A model generated the notes under the pieces. The model was not told where the DNA came from. It did no database searches and saw only the letters and a list, made by a program, of their open reading frames with translations. The translations under genes were made by a program, and so were the position numbers. This document shows, piece by piece, positions 25,498 through 33,971 of a stretch of DNA of 64,000 nt; position 1 is the stretch's first letter, and every line of letters begins with the position of its first letter. The DNA comes from an uncultured Burkholderiales bacterium. Lineage in GTDB: Bacteria > Pseudomonadota > Gammaproteobacteria > Burkholderiales > Burkholderiaceae_C. The stretch lies in assembly GCA_945952065.1 (NCBI GenBank), contig CAMFGY010000026.1, forward strand, positions 1 through 64,000, read 5' to 3'.

Positions 25498-26355
25498 TCA
25501 GCCCCACGTGGGGGTGTGGGCCTCGCTGTGTTTTTTCAAGGCCAGGGTTTGCAGGCCATAGCGGCTCAATGCCAGCTGCCAGCCAGGGTCACTGGGCATG
25601 TCCAAGGCGGCTTGCAAGAGAAACTCCCGCCAGGGCTTGGGCAGCCGCGGGGCCAGGAGCATCCGGCGCTGAAAGCTGTTGCGGGGCTGCTCGGCAATGA
25701 ACACCAGCTGATCAAATGCTTCAATTTGGCGCCGCCACCAGGGCAAGCCGCTGCGCGGCAGAAACACCACATCGACCCGGCCGCGCAACAGCTTTTGCAA
25801 ATTGCTGCCGGTGTTGGGCGCGTCCTCCCGCTGCAGCAGGCCCGCGGCCACCAGGGCATCGATTTCGGCATACACATGGCCCGCCACGCCGCCCAAGGTC
25901 AGGCCATAGAGCGACTCCGGGTTTTGATAATGCACCGGCTGACTGCGCCGGGACAGCACCACATCGCCATCCTCCATGACGGGTGCCGACCAAACATAAC
26001 GTTGCATCGCAGCGTCAGAGAAAAACTGCGGGCTGACCCAAGGCACCACGCCCATCCAGTCGGCCTGGCTCATGGCCAGATCCAGTCGCTTGCGGGGCAG
26101 CATTTGCATTTGTAGTGGCTCCCAGTCCGCAGGCAGACGCTCATTCACCCACTGCAGCCAGTCCAGGGTCAAGCCCTGCTTGGGCGTGGTGGCAAAGGGT
26201 GGGTAGTCGTAGTGGCTGAGCAGCTGCGGCGAAGCTTTGGGCTTGATGCCGTCCTGCGAGGCGCCGGGCTGGGCGAGTGCCGCCGCTTCAGCGCTGGCGC
26301 CCAAGCGGCACAGGCCCAGAACCATCGCCCCGGTGAAGCTTCGTCGGCTGCTCAT
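25498..26355 (-). CDS. Periplasmic substrate-binding protein, family 3 type
   Basis: This 285-residue protein begins MSSRRSFTGAMVLGL, which looks like a Tat-type twin-arginine signal. The mature part has the family 3 solute-binding pattern (SHYDYPPFATTPKQGLTLDW, VNERLP, LAMSQADWMGVVPWV, NPESLYGLTLGGVAGHVYAE, LLRGRVDVVFLPRSG). There is no permease gene beside it, so it may be an orphan or a signalling-type binding domain. The ligand is unknown. It ends 115 bp before the PCuAC start and does not clearly belong to the copper operon. The ATG at 26355 is used; a GTG two codons upstream is possible. Confidence 0.7.
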   Translation of the reverse strand: MSSRRSFTGAMVLGLCRLGASAEAAALAQPGASQDGIKPKASPQLLSHYDYPPFATTPKQGLTLDWLQWVNERLPADWEPLQMQMLPRKRLDLAMSQADWMGVVPWVSPQFFSDAAMQRYVWSAPVMEDGDVVLSRRSQPVHYQNPESLYGLTLGGVAGHVYAEIDALVAAGLLQREDAPNTGSNLQKLLRGRVDVVFLPRSGLPWWRRQIEAFDQLVFIAEQPRNSFQRRMLLAPRLPKPWREFLLQAALDMPSDPGWQLALSRYGLQTLALKKHSEAHTPTWG

Positions 26356-26383
26356 CGCCACAGCGTTCTTTCTTACGCAGGCC

Positions 26384-27628
26384 TCAGGCCTTCAAGAGCT
26401 CGAACAATGTGCGCGCCACCACCTTGGTGGCGCCGCGCAGATCGGCCAGGTTCACATGCTCGTCGGCGCGCTTGGCATTGCTTTCCAGCACCGTGCGCGG
26501 CCCCGCGCCATAGATGGCGGCCGGGATGCCGTGCTCGCCGTACAGGCGCACATCGGTGTAGAGCGGCGTGCCCGAGGTCGGGATGGGCTGGCCGAACACC
26601 GCTTCGCCATGGCGCTGCAAGGCCTGCACCAGCGCTTGGTTGCCGGGCAGGGGCTGCAGCGCGTGGGCCAGCAGCAAGCGCTTGATGTCCACGCTCAGGC
26701 CGGGGATCTGGGCGGCGGTATCGCGGATCAGCTTGCGCAGATTGGCCTCCACCGCCACCGGGTCTTCCTCGGGGATCATGCGGCGGTCCAGCTTGAAGCT
26801 GACTTTGCCCGGCACCACATTGGTGTTGCTGCCGCCTTCGATGCGCCCCACGTTCAGGTACGGGTGGTTGATGCCCTCGACCTGCGAGCTGACCTTTTTG
26901 TACAGCGCGTTTTGCGCATACAGCGCGTTCAGTATCGCCACCGCGCCTTGCAAAGCGTCCACGCCGGTGTCGGGAATGGCCGCATGGGCGGCGCGGCCAT
27001 GCACCGTCACCTCCATTTGCAAGCAGCCGTTGTGGGCGGTCACCACCTGGTAGCTGAAGCCCGCTGCAATCAAAAGATCGGGCCGGGTCAGCCCTTGCTT
27101 GAGCAACCAGCCGGGGCCCAGCTCGCCGCCAAACTCTTCGTCGTAGGTGAAGTGCAGCTCCACGCCGCCGCGCAGCGGCAGGCCCAGGGCCTCCAGGGCG
27201 CGCAGGGCAAAGGTGTAACTGGCGAAATCGCTCTTGCTGACGGCGGCGGCGCGGCCATAGAGCTTGCCGCTTTGCAGATCGCCTTCGACATGGCCGCTGT
27301 AAGGCCCGTGGGTCCAGCCCTCGCCGGGCGGCACCACATCGCCATGGGCGTTCAGCGCAATCACCGGCCCGGTGTCGGTGTAGTGGCGCCGCACGATCAG
27401 ATTGGTGATGGAGCTCAGGCCATGGGCATGGACCAAGTCCGCCGGCACGGGGTGGCGCTCCACGGCTAAGCCCATGGCGGCCAAGAGCTCGGCGGTGCGC
27501 TCGGCATGCGGCGCGTTATTGCCGGGCGGGGTGTCGGTGGGCACCTGCACCAGGGCCTGCAAATAGCGCACCTCGTCTTCAAAGTGCGTGTCGATCCAGG
27601 CGTCGAGTTGATGGAAAGCGTCACTCAT
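26384..27628 (-). CDS. M20-family hydrolase with altered metal-site motif
   Basis: This is a 414-residue protein of the M20/ArgE-DapE fold. It has the first histidine region (ALNAHGDVVPPGEGWTHGPY), the catalytic glutamates (HFTYDEEFGGELGPGW), the dimer domain and a late DEHVNL histidine. Where family members have a GRGxxDxKG motif with the metal-bridging Asp, this protein reads GRAAAVSKSD, so that Asp is not in its usual place. Its start overlaps the end of the UraD-AllC gene by ATGA, so it is the last gene of that operon. A role at the ureidoglycolate end of purine breakdown is plausible, but the substrate is not shown. Confidence 0.75.
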   Translation of the reverse strand: MSDAFHQLDAWIDTHFEDEVRYLQALVQVPTDTPPGNNAPHAERTAELLAAMGLAVERHPVPADLVHAHGLSSITNLIVRRHYTDTGPVIALNAHGDVVPPGEGWTHGPYSGHVEGDLQSGKLYGRAAAVSKSDFASYTFALRALEALGLPLRGGVELHFTYDEEFGGELGPGWLLKQGLTRPDLLIAAGFSYQVVTAHNGCLQMEVTVHGRAAHAAIPDTGVDALQGAVAILNALYAQNALYKKVSSQVEGINHPYLNVGRIEGGSNTNVVPGKVSFKLDRRMIPEEDPVAVEANLRKLIRDTAAQIPGLSVDIKRLLLAHALQPLPGNQALVQALQRHGEAVFGQPIPTSGTPLYTDVRLYGEHGIPAAIYGAGPRTVLESNAKRADEHVNLADLRGATKVVARTLFELLKA

Positions 27629-29445
27629 GCGTTTGCCTCCTCGGCCACTTGCTGCAACAGCGCTTGAAAGGCGCGCACGCACAGCTCGGCATCGTCGTTG
27701 CTGATGGTTTCTAGGGGGTTGTGGCTGATGCCGCCGTTGCCACCGCGCACGAACAACATGGCTTGAGGCATCAGTTCATGCAGCTTCATTGCATCATGGC
27801 CCGCCCCGGAGGGCATGCGGTGCAGCGGCAGGCCCAAGCTCGCCACCGCCGCTTCCCAACGCGCTTGCCAGCGGGCATCGCTGGGGGCGGCGTTGGCGGC
27901 CAAAGTGGGGGTGAGTTGCCAGCGCAAGCCGCGGCGCTGGCAGATGCGGGCCAGCTCGGCGCGCACATCGGCGCCCAGCGCGTCGCGGGCGGTGTTGCTG
28001 CTGGCGCGCAGGTCCAGGCTGAACTGGCAGCGGCCCGGGATCACATTGATGGAGCCCTGCGGCACTTGCAACTGGCCCACCGTGCCCACGGTCACCGCGC
28101 CGTCACGATCAGGCTCGCTGGCGCGCCGCTCCACATACAGCAGCAACTCGGCCACGGCCGCGGCCGCATCCTGGCGCTGGCCCATGGGCGTGGTGCCGGC
28201 ATGGGCGGCCTGGCCGATCACCTCGCCCAAATAGCGCAGGCTGCCATTGATGGACGTGACGATGCCCAGCGGCAGGTCCAAGGCCTGCAACACCGGGCCC
28301 TGCTCGATATGCACTTCCACAAAGCCGAGGTAGCGCGCGGGGTCGCGGGCCAGCGCCTGGATGGCGGCCATCTCGCCCGGCAGGCCGGCGCGCTGCATGG
28401 CCTCGCGCATGGCCATGCCTTGTTCATCCACCTCGTCCAGCCAAGCCGGGTCGAAGTGGCCGGTCAGCGCACTGGAGCCCAAGAAGGTGGCCTTGTAGCG
28501 CTGGCCTTCTTCTTCGGCAAAGGCCACGACCTCGAGCGCAAAAGGCAGGCGTTGCCCGGCGGCGCTGAGCGCGCGCACGCAGGCCATGGGCACCAGCACG
28601 CCCAGGCGGCCGTCATACTTGCCAGCGCGGCGCACGGTGTCGTAGTGCGAGCCGGTCAGCAAGATCGGCGCATCGGGCTGGGTGCCGTGGTAGCGCCCCA
28701 CCACATTGCCCACCGCATCGAGGCTCACCTCGTCAAAGCCACAGTCTTGGCGCATCCAGGCTTGCAGTTGCGCGGCGCAGGCCTGGTGGGCCGCCGTCAG
28801 GTAGGTGACGGTCAGTTCGCCCGGTTCTTGAAAGCCAGGGTCGGAATGCTGGGCCAGGGCTTCGGCCCAGTCCCAGACCTGATTGCCCAGTTCGGGCGAG
28901 ACGCCAAACTTGTCATTCAAGCGGATCTCGGCAATGCGGTGGATCTGGCGCAGGCACTCACTCAGCTCTTGTTCCGGGCTGTCTTGCAAGCGGCGCGCAA
29001 AGGCCGCGATGATCTGGCTGCGGCTCAGCCCCAAGCCGCGCGGGCCGCGCACCGCCAGGATGAAGGGCCAGCCGAAACGTGCGCGGTAGTCCGCATTGAG
29101 CTGCTGCAGCCGCGCGAACTCTTCGGGGCTGCAGTGGGTCAGCCCGGCGCGGCTTTGCTCGTCGCTGGATTCCGTGGTCAGCGTTTGCGCCACCATGGCC
29201 TTGCCCGCCAGTTCCGGATGGGCGCGTATCAATTGCAGCTGCTGCTCGCGGCCGGCCTCGCGCACCACCTGCGCCAAGCCATGCTTGAGCTGGGCCAGGC
29301 TGTGAAAGGGCCGCGCCGCAGCGGCGCGTTCGGCGATCCAGGGGGAATGCTCATAAGTGCCATCCAGCAGCGCGGTGAACTCCGCCACCGTGGCCGTATT
29401 CAAGGCGCTCAAACTCAAGGTGCTCGCACTCATGCTCAGGCTCAT
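27625..29445 (-). CDS. Natural fusion: OHCU decarboxylase (UraD) + allantoate amidohydrolase (AllC)
   Basis: This is a 606-residue bifunctional protein. Residues 1 to about 170 are UraD, with LIRAHPELAGK (catalytic His), SSDEQSRAGL and FGWPFILAVRG. It converts OHCU to S-allantoin. Residues from about 175 on are an M20 amidohydrolase with AllC motifs TGSHYDTVRRAGKYDG, AFAEEEGQRY, HIEQGPVL and GAGHDAMKL. This half hydrolyses allantoate to ureidoglycolate and ammonia. The two steps are separated by allantoinase, which is PuuE, encoded just upstream with an ATGA overlap. Start at ATG 29445; a TTG at 29451 would add only two residues. Family members are normally separate proteins of about 165 and 410 residues. 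Confidence 0.92.
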   Translation of the reverse strand: MSLSMSASTLSLSALNTATVAEFTALLDGTYEHSPWIAERAAAARPFHSLAQLKHGLAQVVREAGREQQLQLIRAHPELAGKAMVAQTLTTESSDEQSRAGLTHCSPEEFARLQQLNADYRARFGWPFILAVRGPRGLGLSRSQIIAAFARRLQDSPEQELSECLRQIHRIAEIRLNDKFGVSPELGNQVWDWAEALAQHSDPGFQEPGELTVTYLTAAHQACAAQLQAWMRQDCGFDEVSLDAVGNVVGRYHGTQPDAPILLTGSHYDTVRRAGKYDGRLGVLVPMACVRALSAAGQRLPFALEVVAFAEEEGQRYKATFLGSSALTGHFDPAWLDEVDEQGMAMREAMQRAGLPGEMAAIQALARDPARYLGFVEVHIEQGPVLQALDLPLGIVTSINGSLRYLGEVIGQAAHAGTTPMGQRQDAAAAVAELLLYVERRASEPDRDGAVTVGTVGQLQVPQGSINVIPGRCQFSLDLRASSNTARDALGADVRAELARICQRRGLRWQLTPTLAANAAPSDARWQARWEAAVASLGLPLHRMPSGAGHDAMKLHELMPQAMLFVRGGNGGISHNPLETISNDDAELCVRAFQALLQQVAEEANA

Positions 29446-30401
29446 TCCCAAATGAAGGCGCGGCTGGCGTCAAAGGGATGAACGCTGCGCCAATGGCGCG
29501 CAATGTCCACCCGGCGGCAGATCCAGACGCGCTCGTGTTTTTCGACATGGTCTAAGAAACGCTGCAGCGCGCGCATGCGCGCCGGGCGACCCAGCAGGCG
29601 GCAGTGCATGCCCACGCTCATCATTTTGGGCGCTTCCTCGCCTTCTTTGTAGAGCACATCAAAGCTGTCGCGCAGGTATTCGAAAAACTCATCGCCGTGC
29701 GAGAAGCCTTGCGGCAGGGCAAAGCGCATGTCGTTGCAGTCCAGCGTATAGGGCACCACCAGATGCGGGCTGAGTGCGCCATCGCTTTTGCGCACTTGCA
29801 GCCAGAAGGGCAGGTCGTCGCCGTAGTAGTCGCTGTCGTACTCAAAACCGCCGTAGTCCGCCACCAGGCGGCGGGTGTGGGGGCTGTCGCGCCCGGTGTA
29901 CCAGCCCGAGGGGCGTTCACCGATCATGCGCTGCAAGACGTCCATGCCCTCGTTCATATGCTGGCGTTCGGTGGCCTCGTCCACGCCTTGATAGCTGATC
30001 CAACGCCAACCGTGGCAGGCGATCTCATGGTTCATCTGCACCAAGGCCTGGCAAAGCTCCGGGTGGCGTTGCAAGGCCATGGCCACGGCAAACACGGTGA
30101 GCGGCAGACCACGCCCTTCGAACTCGCGCAACAAGCGCCAGACCCCTGCGCGCGAGCCGTACTCGTAAATGCTTTCCATGCTCAGGTGCCGCTCGGCAAA
30201 TGCCGGGGGATTGGCCATCTCCGAGAGGAACTGCTCCGAGCCCGCATCCCCGTGCAGCACCGAGTTCTCGCCGCCTTCTTCATAGTTCAGCACAAACTGC
30301 AGCGCAATGCGGGCTTGGCCCGGCCATTGCGCATGGGGCGGGTTTTCCCCATAGCCGAACAGATCGCGCGGGTAGCGGTGAGGGGTCGGGCGGTGTCGCA
30401 T
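29442..30401 (-). CDS. puuE: Allantoinase PuuE (polysaccharide-deacetylase fold)
   Basis: This 319-residue cytosolic protein begins MRHRPTPHRYPRDLFGYGEN, typical of PuuE. Family motifs include LNYEEGGENSVLHGD, MESIYEYGSRAGVWRLLREF, NHEIACHGWRW and RPSGWYTGRDSPHTRRL. PuuE hydrolyses allantoin to allantoate without a binuclear metal amidohydrolase centre. It is the first gene of the minus-strand operon puuE - uraD/allC - M20. The start at 30401 is used because the frame upstream runs past the divergent uraH start. It shares an 85-bp divergent promoter region with uraH. Confidence 0.93.
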   Translation of the reverse strand: MRHRPTPHRYPRDLFGYGENPPHAQWPGQARIALQFVLNYEEGGENSVLHGDAGSEQFLSEMANPPAFAERHLSMESIYEYGSRAGVWRLLREFEGRGLPLTVFAVAMALQRHPELCQALVQMNHEIACHGWRWISYQGVDEATERQHMNEGMDVLQRMIGERPSGWYTGRDSPHTRRLVADYGGFEYDSDYYGDDLPFWLQVRKSDGALSPHLVVPYTLDCNDMRFALPQGFSHGDEFFEYLRDSFDVLYKEGEEAPKMMSVGMHCRLLGRPARMRALQRFLDHVEKHERVWICRRVDIARHWRSVHPFDASRAFIWE

Positions 30402-30435
30402 CGCGGGTCGGCCACAGGGGCGAGAGTTTTCTTGC

Positions 30436-30447
30436 CTACACTTTGCC
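30436..30447 (+). promoter_or_regulatory. Shared 12-mer in the uraH promoter region (CTACACTTTGCC)
   Basis: The 12-mer CTACACTTTGCC lies 39 bp before the uraH start. An identical copy lies upstream of puuD (40980-40991). TACACT could be a -10 box. Because both genes act on urate and its product, the match could be a common promoter element or binding site. Confidence 0.4.
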
Positions 30448-30486
30448 TCAATTCCTGAACAACTCCGACTCGAAAGCGAGCATTCC

Positions 30487-30882
30487 ATGAGCACAGCAGC
30501 AAGCGCCGGTTCGGCCAGCGCACAAGGTTGGCTCAGCACCCATGTGCTGGACACCATGCGGGGCCAGCCTGCCGCCGGCATGACCGTGCGCCTGTATCGG
30601 CTGGAAGCCGGGGGTCAGGTCTTGCTCATCAAGGGCTTGGTGCTGAACGCCGATGGCCGCGCTGATGCGCCCTTGCTGGCGGGCGAGGCGTTTTTGCCCG
30701 GCCGCTACCGGCTGGTGTTTGCCGTGGCCGAATACTTCCGTCAACAAGCCGGAGTGACTTTGCCCGAGCCGGCCTTTTTGGACGAGGTGCCGCTGGACTT
30801 TGGCATTGCCGATGCGGCTGCGCATTACCACGTGCCGCTGCTGACCAGCCCCTGGAGCTACTCGACCTACCGTGGCAGTTGA
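30487..30882 (+). CDS. uraH: 5-hydroxyisourate hydrolase (transthyretin-like)
   Basis: This 131-residue protein has the N-terminal LSTHVLDTMRGQPAAGM motif (catalytic His) and the C-terminal signature YSTYRGS of transthyretin-like HIU hydrolases. It turns 5-hydroxyisourate, the product of PuuD, into OHCU, the substrate of UraD. There is no signal peptide, so it acts in the cytoplasm. Its 3' end overlaps the GTG start of xdhC by 11 bp, so the two are co-translated. It is divergent from puuE. Confidence 0.95.
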   Translation: MSTAASAGSASAQGWLSTHVLDTMRGQPAAGMTVRLYRLEAGGQVLLIKGLVLNADGRADAPLLAGEAFLPGRYRLVFAVAEYFRQQAGVTLPEPAFLDEVPLDFGIADAAAHYHVPLLTSPWSYSTYRGS

Positions 30883-31795
30883 TCGGCGCGTGGGCGCAGT
30901 GGCCAGCAGCCACGGCAGTTTTTGGCAGGGGCACAGCGATCTGGCACGGCTGCAGGCGGCCTTGCCGAGCCAGTGCTATGTGTTGGTGACGGTGGTGCAG
31001 ACCCAGGGCAGCGTGCCGCGCGGCCCGGGCACCTGGATGGCGGTTGGCGCGGTGCATGCGCCGCTGCCGCTGATTGGCACCATCGGCGGCGGTCAGCTGG
31101 AGTTCGAGGCCATGGCCCAGGCCCGCCAACTGCTTGCTGCTGAGGATTGGCCCCAGCCACTGCTGACCGAGCATGCCTTGGGCCCCAGCCTCGGTCAATG
31201 CTGCGGTGGCGCTGTGGCTTTGCGTTATGAAAAACTGCGGCCCGAAGACGGCCTCGGCTTGGCCGCTCGCTTGCAAGCCGCAGAGCCGCCGGCCATGCCC
31301 GTGGCCTTGTTTGGCGGCGGCCATGTGGGCCTGGCGCTGGCACGGGTCTTGGCGCGCTTGCCGATGCGGCTGCACTGGATCGACAGTCGCGACGAAGTCT
31401 TCCCCAGCGAGCTGCCCGCGTCCATCCAGGCCGAGCATTCCGATCCCGTCGAGGCGGCGGTGCGTGATCTGTGCCCGGACTCGCGGGTCTTGATCATGAG
31501 CTTCAGCCATGCGGAAGACCTGGCCATCGTGCGCGCTTGCTTGGAGCGGCGCCGTGAGCGCGACGACCTGCCTTTCATCGGCCTGATCGGCAGCAAGAGC
31601 AAATGGGCCCGCTTTCGCGCCCGGCTGCGTGAGCGTGGCTTCAGCGAGCCCGAGTTGGACGGCGTGTGCTGCCCCATTGGCTTGCCCGGCATTGCCGGCA
31701 AGCAGCCGGAGGTGATTGCCGTGGCCGTGGCGGCGCAATTGCTGCTGCATGCCGCACCCCCCGGGAATGGGGGTGAGCGCGCCCGGAGTCTGTAG
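30872..31795 (+). CDS. xdhC: Xanthine dehydrogenase accessory protein XdhC
   Basis: This 307-residue protein has the XdhC motifs VTVVQTQGSVPRGPGTWM, TIGGGQLEFEAM and LGQCCGGAVAL in the N-terminal half. A Rossmann-type C-terminal half has VALFGGGHVGLALARVL and GLIGSKSKWARFRARL. XdhC binds molybdenum cofactor, helps exchange oxygen for sulfur and inserts it into XdhB. It starts with GTG at 30872 inside the end of uraH. The XdhAB structural genes are 21 kb away, which is an unusual separation. Confidence 0.93.
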   Translation: MAVDRRVGAVASSHGSFWQGHSDLARLQAALPSQCYVLVTVVQTQGSVPRGPGTWMAVGAVHAPLPLIGTIGGGQLEFEAMAQARQLLAAEDWPQPLLTEHALGPSLGQCCGGAVALRYEKLRPEDGLGLAARLQAAEPPAMPVALFGGGHVGLALARVLARLPMRLHWIDSRDEVFPSELPASIQAEHSDPVEAAVRDLCPDSRVLIMSFSHAEDLAIVRACLERRRERDDLPFIGLIGSKSKWARFRARLRERGFSEPELDGVCCPIGLPGIAGKQPEVIAVAVAAQLLLHAAPPGNGGERARSL

Positions 31796-31808
31796 TCCAT
31801 TCGGACTA
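31793..31808. promoter_or_regulatory. Perfect inverted repeat upstream of the glycerophosphodiesterase gene
   Basis: TAGTCC and GGACTA flank a 4-nt spacer (ATTC), starting in the xdhC stop codon and lying 62 bp before the next start. It is a possible operator. There is no T run, so it is not an intrinsic terminator. The binding protein is unknown. Confidence 0.35.
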
Positions 31809-31869
31809 TGTTTGCCGCAAATCTTTCATCCGGGCTCGTCAAGATGCCAGCATCTTCAAGGAGCCCGAG

Positions 31870-33108
31870 ATGCAGCCTAAATTCGTACTTTCTTCCCTCG
31901 CCGCCGCTCTGGTGCTGGCGGCCGCCCCGGCCATGGCCTGGAACACGCTGGACGGCAATGCGCCGTTGGTGATCGCGCACCGTGGCGCCTCCGGCTATAT
32001 GCCCGAGCACACCATCGAGGGCTACACCAAGGCCATCGAGCTGGGCGCCAACTACATCGAGCCCGATCTGGTCATGACCAAGGACGGCGTGCTGGTGGCG
32101 CGCCACGAGCCGGTGATTGGTGACTCCACCAATGTGCGTCAGCTGGCCCAGTTCGCCAATCGCATGACCACCAAGACCATCGACGGCGTGACCTACAAAG
32201 ACCAGTTCTTTGTTGAAGACTTCACCCTGGCCGAACTGAAGACCCTGGGTGCGATGCAGACCCGCGCCGGCCGCCCGACCACTTATGACGGCCAGTTCAA
32301 GGTGCCCACGCTGGACGAAGTGATCGCCCTGGCCAAGGCCAAGAGCATCGAGACCGGCCGCACCATCGGCATCTATCCCGAGCTCAAGCATTCCACCTAT
32401 ATGCAAGGCGTGTCGCTGGCCCAGGGTCGCGCCAAGACCTATTTCGAAGACAAGCTGGTGTCCACCCTGCATGCTGCCTACGGCAATGTGGCGAATGCGC
32501 CGGTGTTCATCCAGAGCTTTGAAGTCTCGAACCTGCAATACCTGAACACCAAGACCGACATCAAGCTGGTGCAGCTGGTGGATGCCGATGACGTCAATGC
32601 CGACGGTTCCATGTCCCTGGTGGCGCCTTATGACAAGCCCTTCGACGTGGCGAACCGCGGCGGCAAGCTGACTTTTGCTGACCTGGTGAGCTCGGTCGGT
32701 TTGTCCTTTGTGGCCACCTATGCCGACGGCATTGGCCCCTGGAAGCCCTATCTGCTGAAGACCGTGGCCGACGGCGTGGACCGTGACGGCGACGGCAAGC
32801 TGACCGGCAAAGACCGCCGCGTTGACGGCTCCACCGGCGTGATCGAAAACGCCCACGCCAATGGCTTGTTCGTGCACACCTGGACCTTCCGCAACGATGC
32901 CTCGATGCTGGGCTTTGCCGATCCGCAAAAGGAAATGGAAGCCTATTTGAAGATGGGCGTGGACGGCATCTTCACCGACTTCACCGACACCGGCGTTGCT
33001 GCCGTGAACGCGGTGGCGGCCTCGGCCGTGCCCGAGCCCGAAAGCTACGCCCTGCTGTTGGCCGGCCTGGGTGGCCTGGCGATGCTGCGCCGTCGCAAGC
33101 AGGCCTGA
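31870..33108 (+). CDS. Exported glycerophosphodiester phosphodiesterase with PEP-CTERM anchor
   Basis: This 412-residue protein has a signal peptide (cleavage near AMA-WN) and a GDPD domain. The active-site motif is IAHRGASGYMPEHTIEGYTK, with metal ligands in ANYIEPDLVMTKDGVLVARH. It cuts glycerophosphodiesters to glycerol-3-phosphate and alcohol, releasing carbon and phosphate from phospholipid head groups. The last 25 residues are a PEP-CTERM sorting signal: AVPEPES, a hydrophobic helix and RRRKQA. That predicts processing by an exosortase and surface or matrix placement, which is unusual for this enzyme. A clear terminator follows. Confidence 0.92.
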   Translation: MQPKFVLSSLAAALVLAAAPAMAWNTLDGNAPLVIAHRGASGYMPEHTIEGYTKAIELGANYIEPDLVMTKDGVLVARHEPVIGDSTNVRQLAQFANRMTTKTIDGVTYKDQFFVEDFTLAELKTLGAMQTRAGRPTTYDGQFKVPTLDEVIALAKAKSIETGRTIGIYPELKHSTYMQGVSLAQGRAKTYFEDKLVSTLHAAYGNVANAPVFIQSFEVSNLQYLNTKTDIKLVQLVDADDVNADGSMSLVAPYDKPFDVANRGGKLTFADLVSSVGLSFVATYADGIGPWKPYLLKTVADGVDRDGDGKLTGKDRRVDGSTGVIENAHANGLFVHTWTFRNDASMLGFADPQKEMEAYLKMGVDGIFTDFTDTGVAAVNAVAASAVPEPESYALLLAGLGGLAMLRRRKQA

Positions 33109-33126
33109 TCGGTCGCTGTTCTGAAG

Positions 33127-33152
33127 AAAGCCGGCCTCGCGCCGGCTTTTTT
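33127..33152 (+). terminator. Intrinsic terminator after the glycerophosphodiesterase gene
   Basis: The stem GCCGGC/GCCGGC with a 5-nt loop (CTCGC) is preceded by AAA and followed by six T, 19 bp after the stop codon. The flanking A and T runs can extend the stem. Confidence 0.88.
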
Positions 33153-33196
33153 CTTGCTTTCGTTTTTTTCTTGATGGGGCGAAGCGGGTGCTGCGC

Positions 33197-33790
33197 TCAG
33201 TCGCCAAACACCTGGGCCTCCTGCCAACCCAGCGCGGCAAAGTCGGCGGCCCGCAGCGCGGCCTCGCCCGCGCAGAAAAACTCATCGAGCTGAGGCGGCG
33301 CCACCGTGGTCCCCGCCAGCATCGCGTGCACCTGGCCGCGGTGGTGGATCTGGTGTTGGAGCAAATGCGCCAGCAAGCGGCTGCGCGTGTCGATTTGTGG
33401 GCGTCCGGGCCGGGCGATGGTGACGGGGCGCTCCAGCGCTGCATCGTCGTGCTGGGCTTCGCAATAGCGGATCAGGCGCTGGTCCACGCGCTGCTGCTCG
33501 GCGCGCAAATCGGCGCAGTCGGCAAAGGGCTCATCTTTGGCGAAAAAGACATGGCAGTCGGGGTGCGGCGGCAGGCCTTGCAGCTCGCGCTCCAAGGCGT
33601 CGAGATAAAACCAGTCCACGCACAGATTGTGGTTCAAGGTCGCCTGGATGGAGGGGAAAAAGCTGCAGCGCCGGGCTGCAAAGTCAGCCGCGCTGAGTTG
33701 CATGCAAGCGCCCAAGAGGCGATGGTTGGCCCAGGCATTGTTGTAGGCCATGCGCCGCAGGTGCCGCGCCAAAGGGGGGAAGGCATGCAT
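33197..33790 (-). CDS. DinB-family protein
   Basis: This is a 197-residue four-helix protein of the DinB/YfiT superfamily. It begins MHAFPPLARHLRRMAYNNAW and has metal-ligand histidines in TLNHNLCVDWFYLDAL and LLQHQIHHRGQVHAML. Some members are metal-dependent thiol transferases; others have no known function. It is convergent with the glycerophosphodiesterase gene and divergent from the caspase-like gene, with 181 bp between starts. The ATG at 33790 is used; a GTG at 33799 is possible. No functional link to its neighbours is visible. Confidence 0.8.
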   Translation of the reverse strand: MHAFPPLARHLRRMAYNNAWANHRLLGACMQLSAADFAARRCSFFPSIQATLNHNLCVDWFYLDALERELQGLPPHPDCHVFFAKDEPFADCADLRAEQQRVDQRLIRYCEAQHDDAALERPVTIARPGRPQIDTRSRLLAHLLQHQIHHRGQVHAMLAGTTVAPPQLDEFFCAGEAALRAADFAALGWQEAQVFGD

Positions 33791-33971
33791 GTCAAGCACT
33801 CCGCAATGTCGTCATGAGGGGGATCGAACTTAGGGGTTTCGCATTCCCGGGCCTGCACCCAAGATGCGGGATGGCCGTCCCTGTGGCGGCTCTTGTTTAT
33901 CGACGGTTGTACTTTTCAATTCAGACCAACAAGCCGAAGGCCTTGGGCGATTCGGCCAGGAGACCCGCATC

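Noticed and set aside
31870-33108. Glycerophosphodiesterase as part of the caspase-CHAT system
   Set aside because: It is exported, ends in a terminator, and is separated by a gene on the other strand, so it is not co-transcribed with the pair.
31225-33444. Minus-strand frame of 739 codons over xdhC and the glycerophosphodiesterase
   Set aside because: It crosses two convincing genes and an intrinsic terminator; its composition is typical of a shadow frame.
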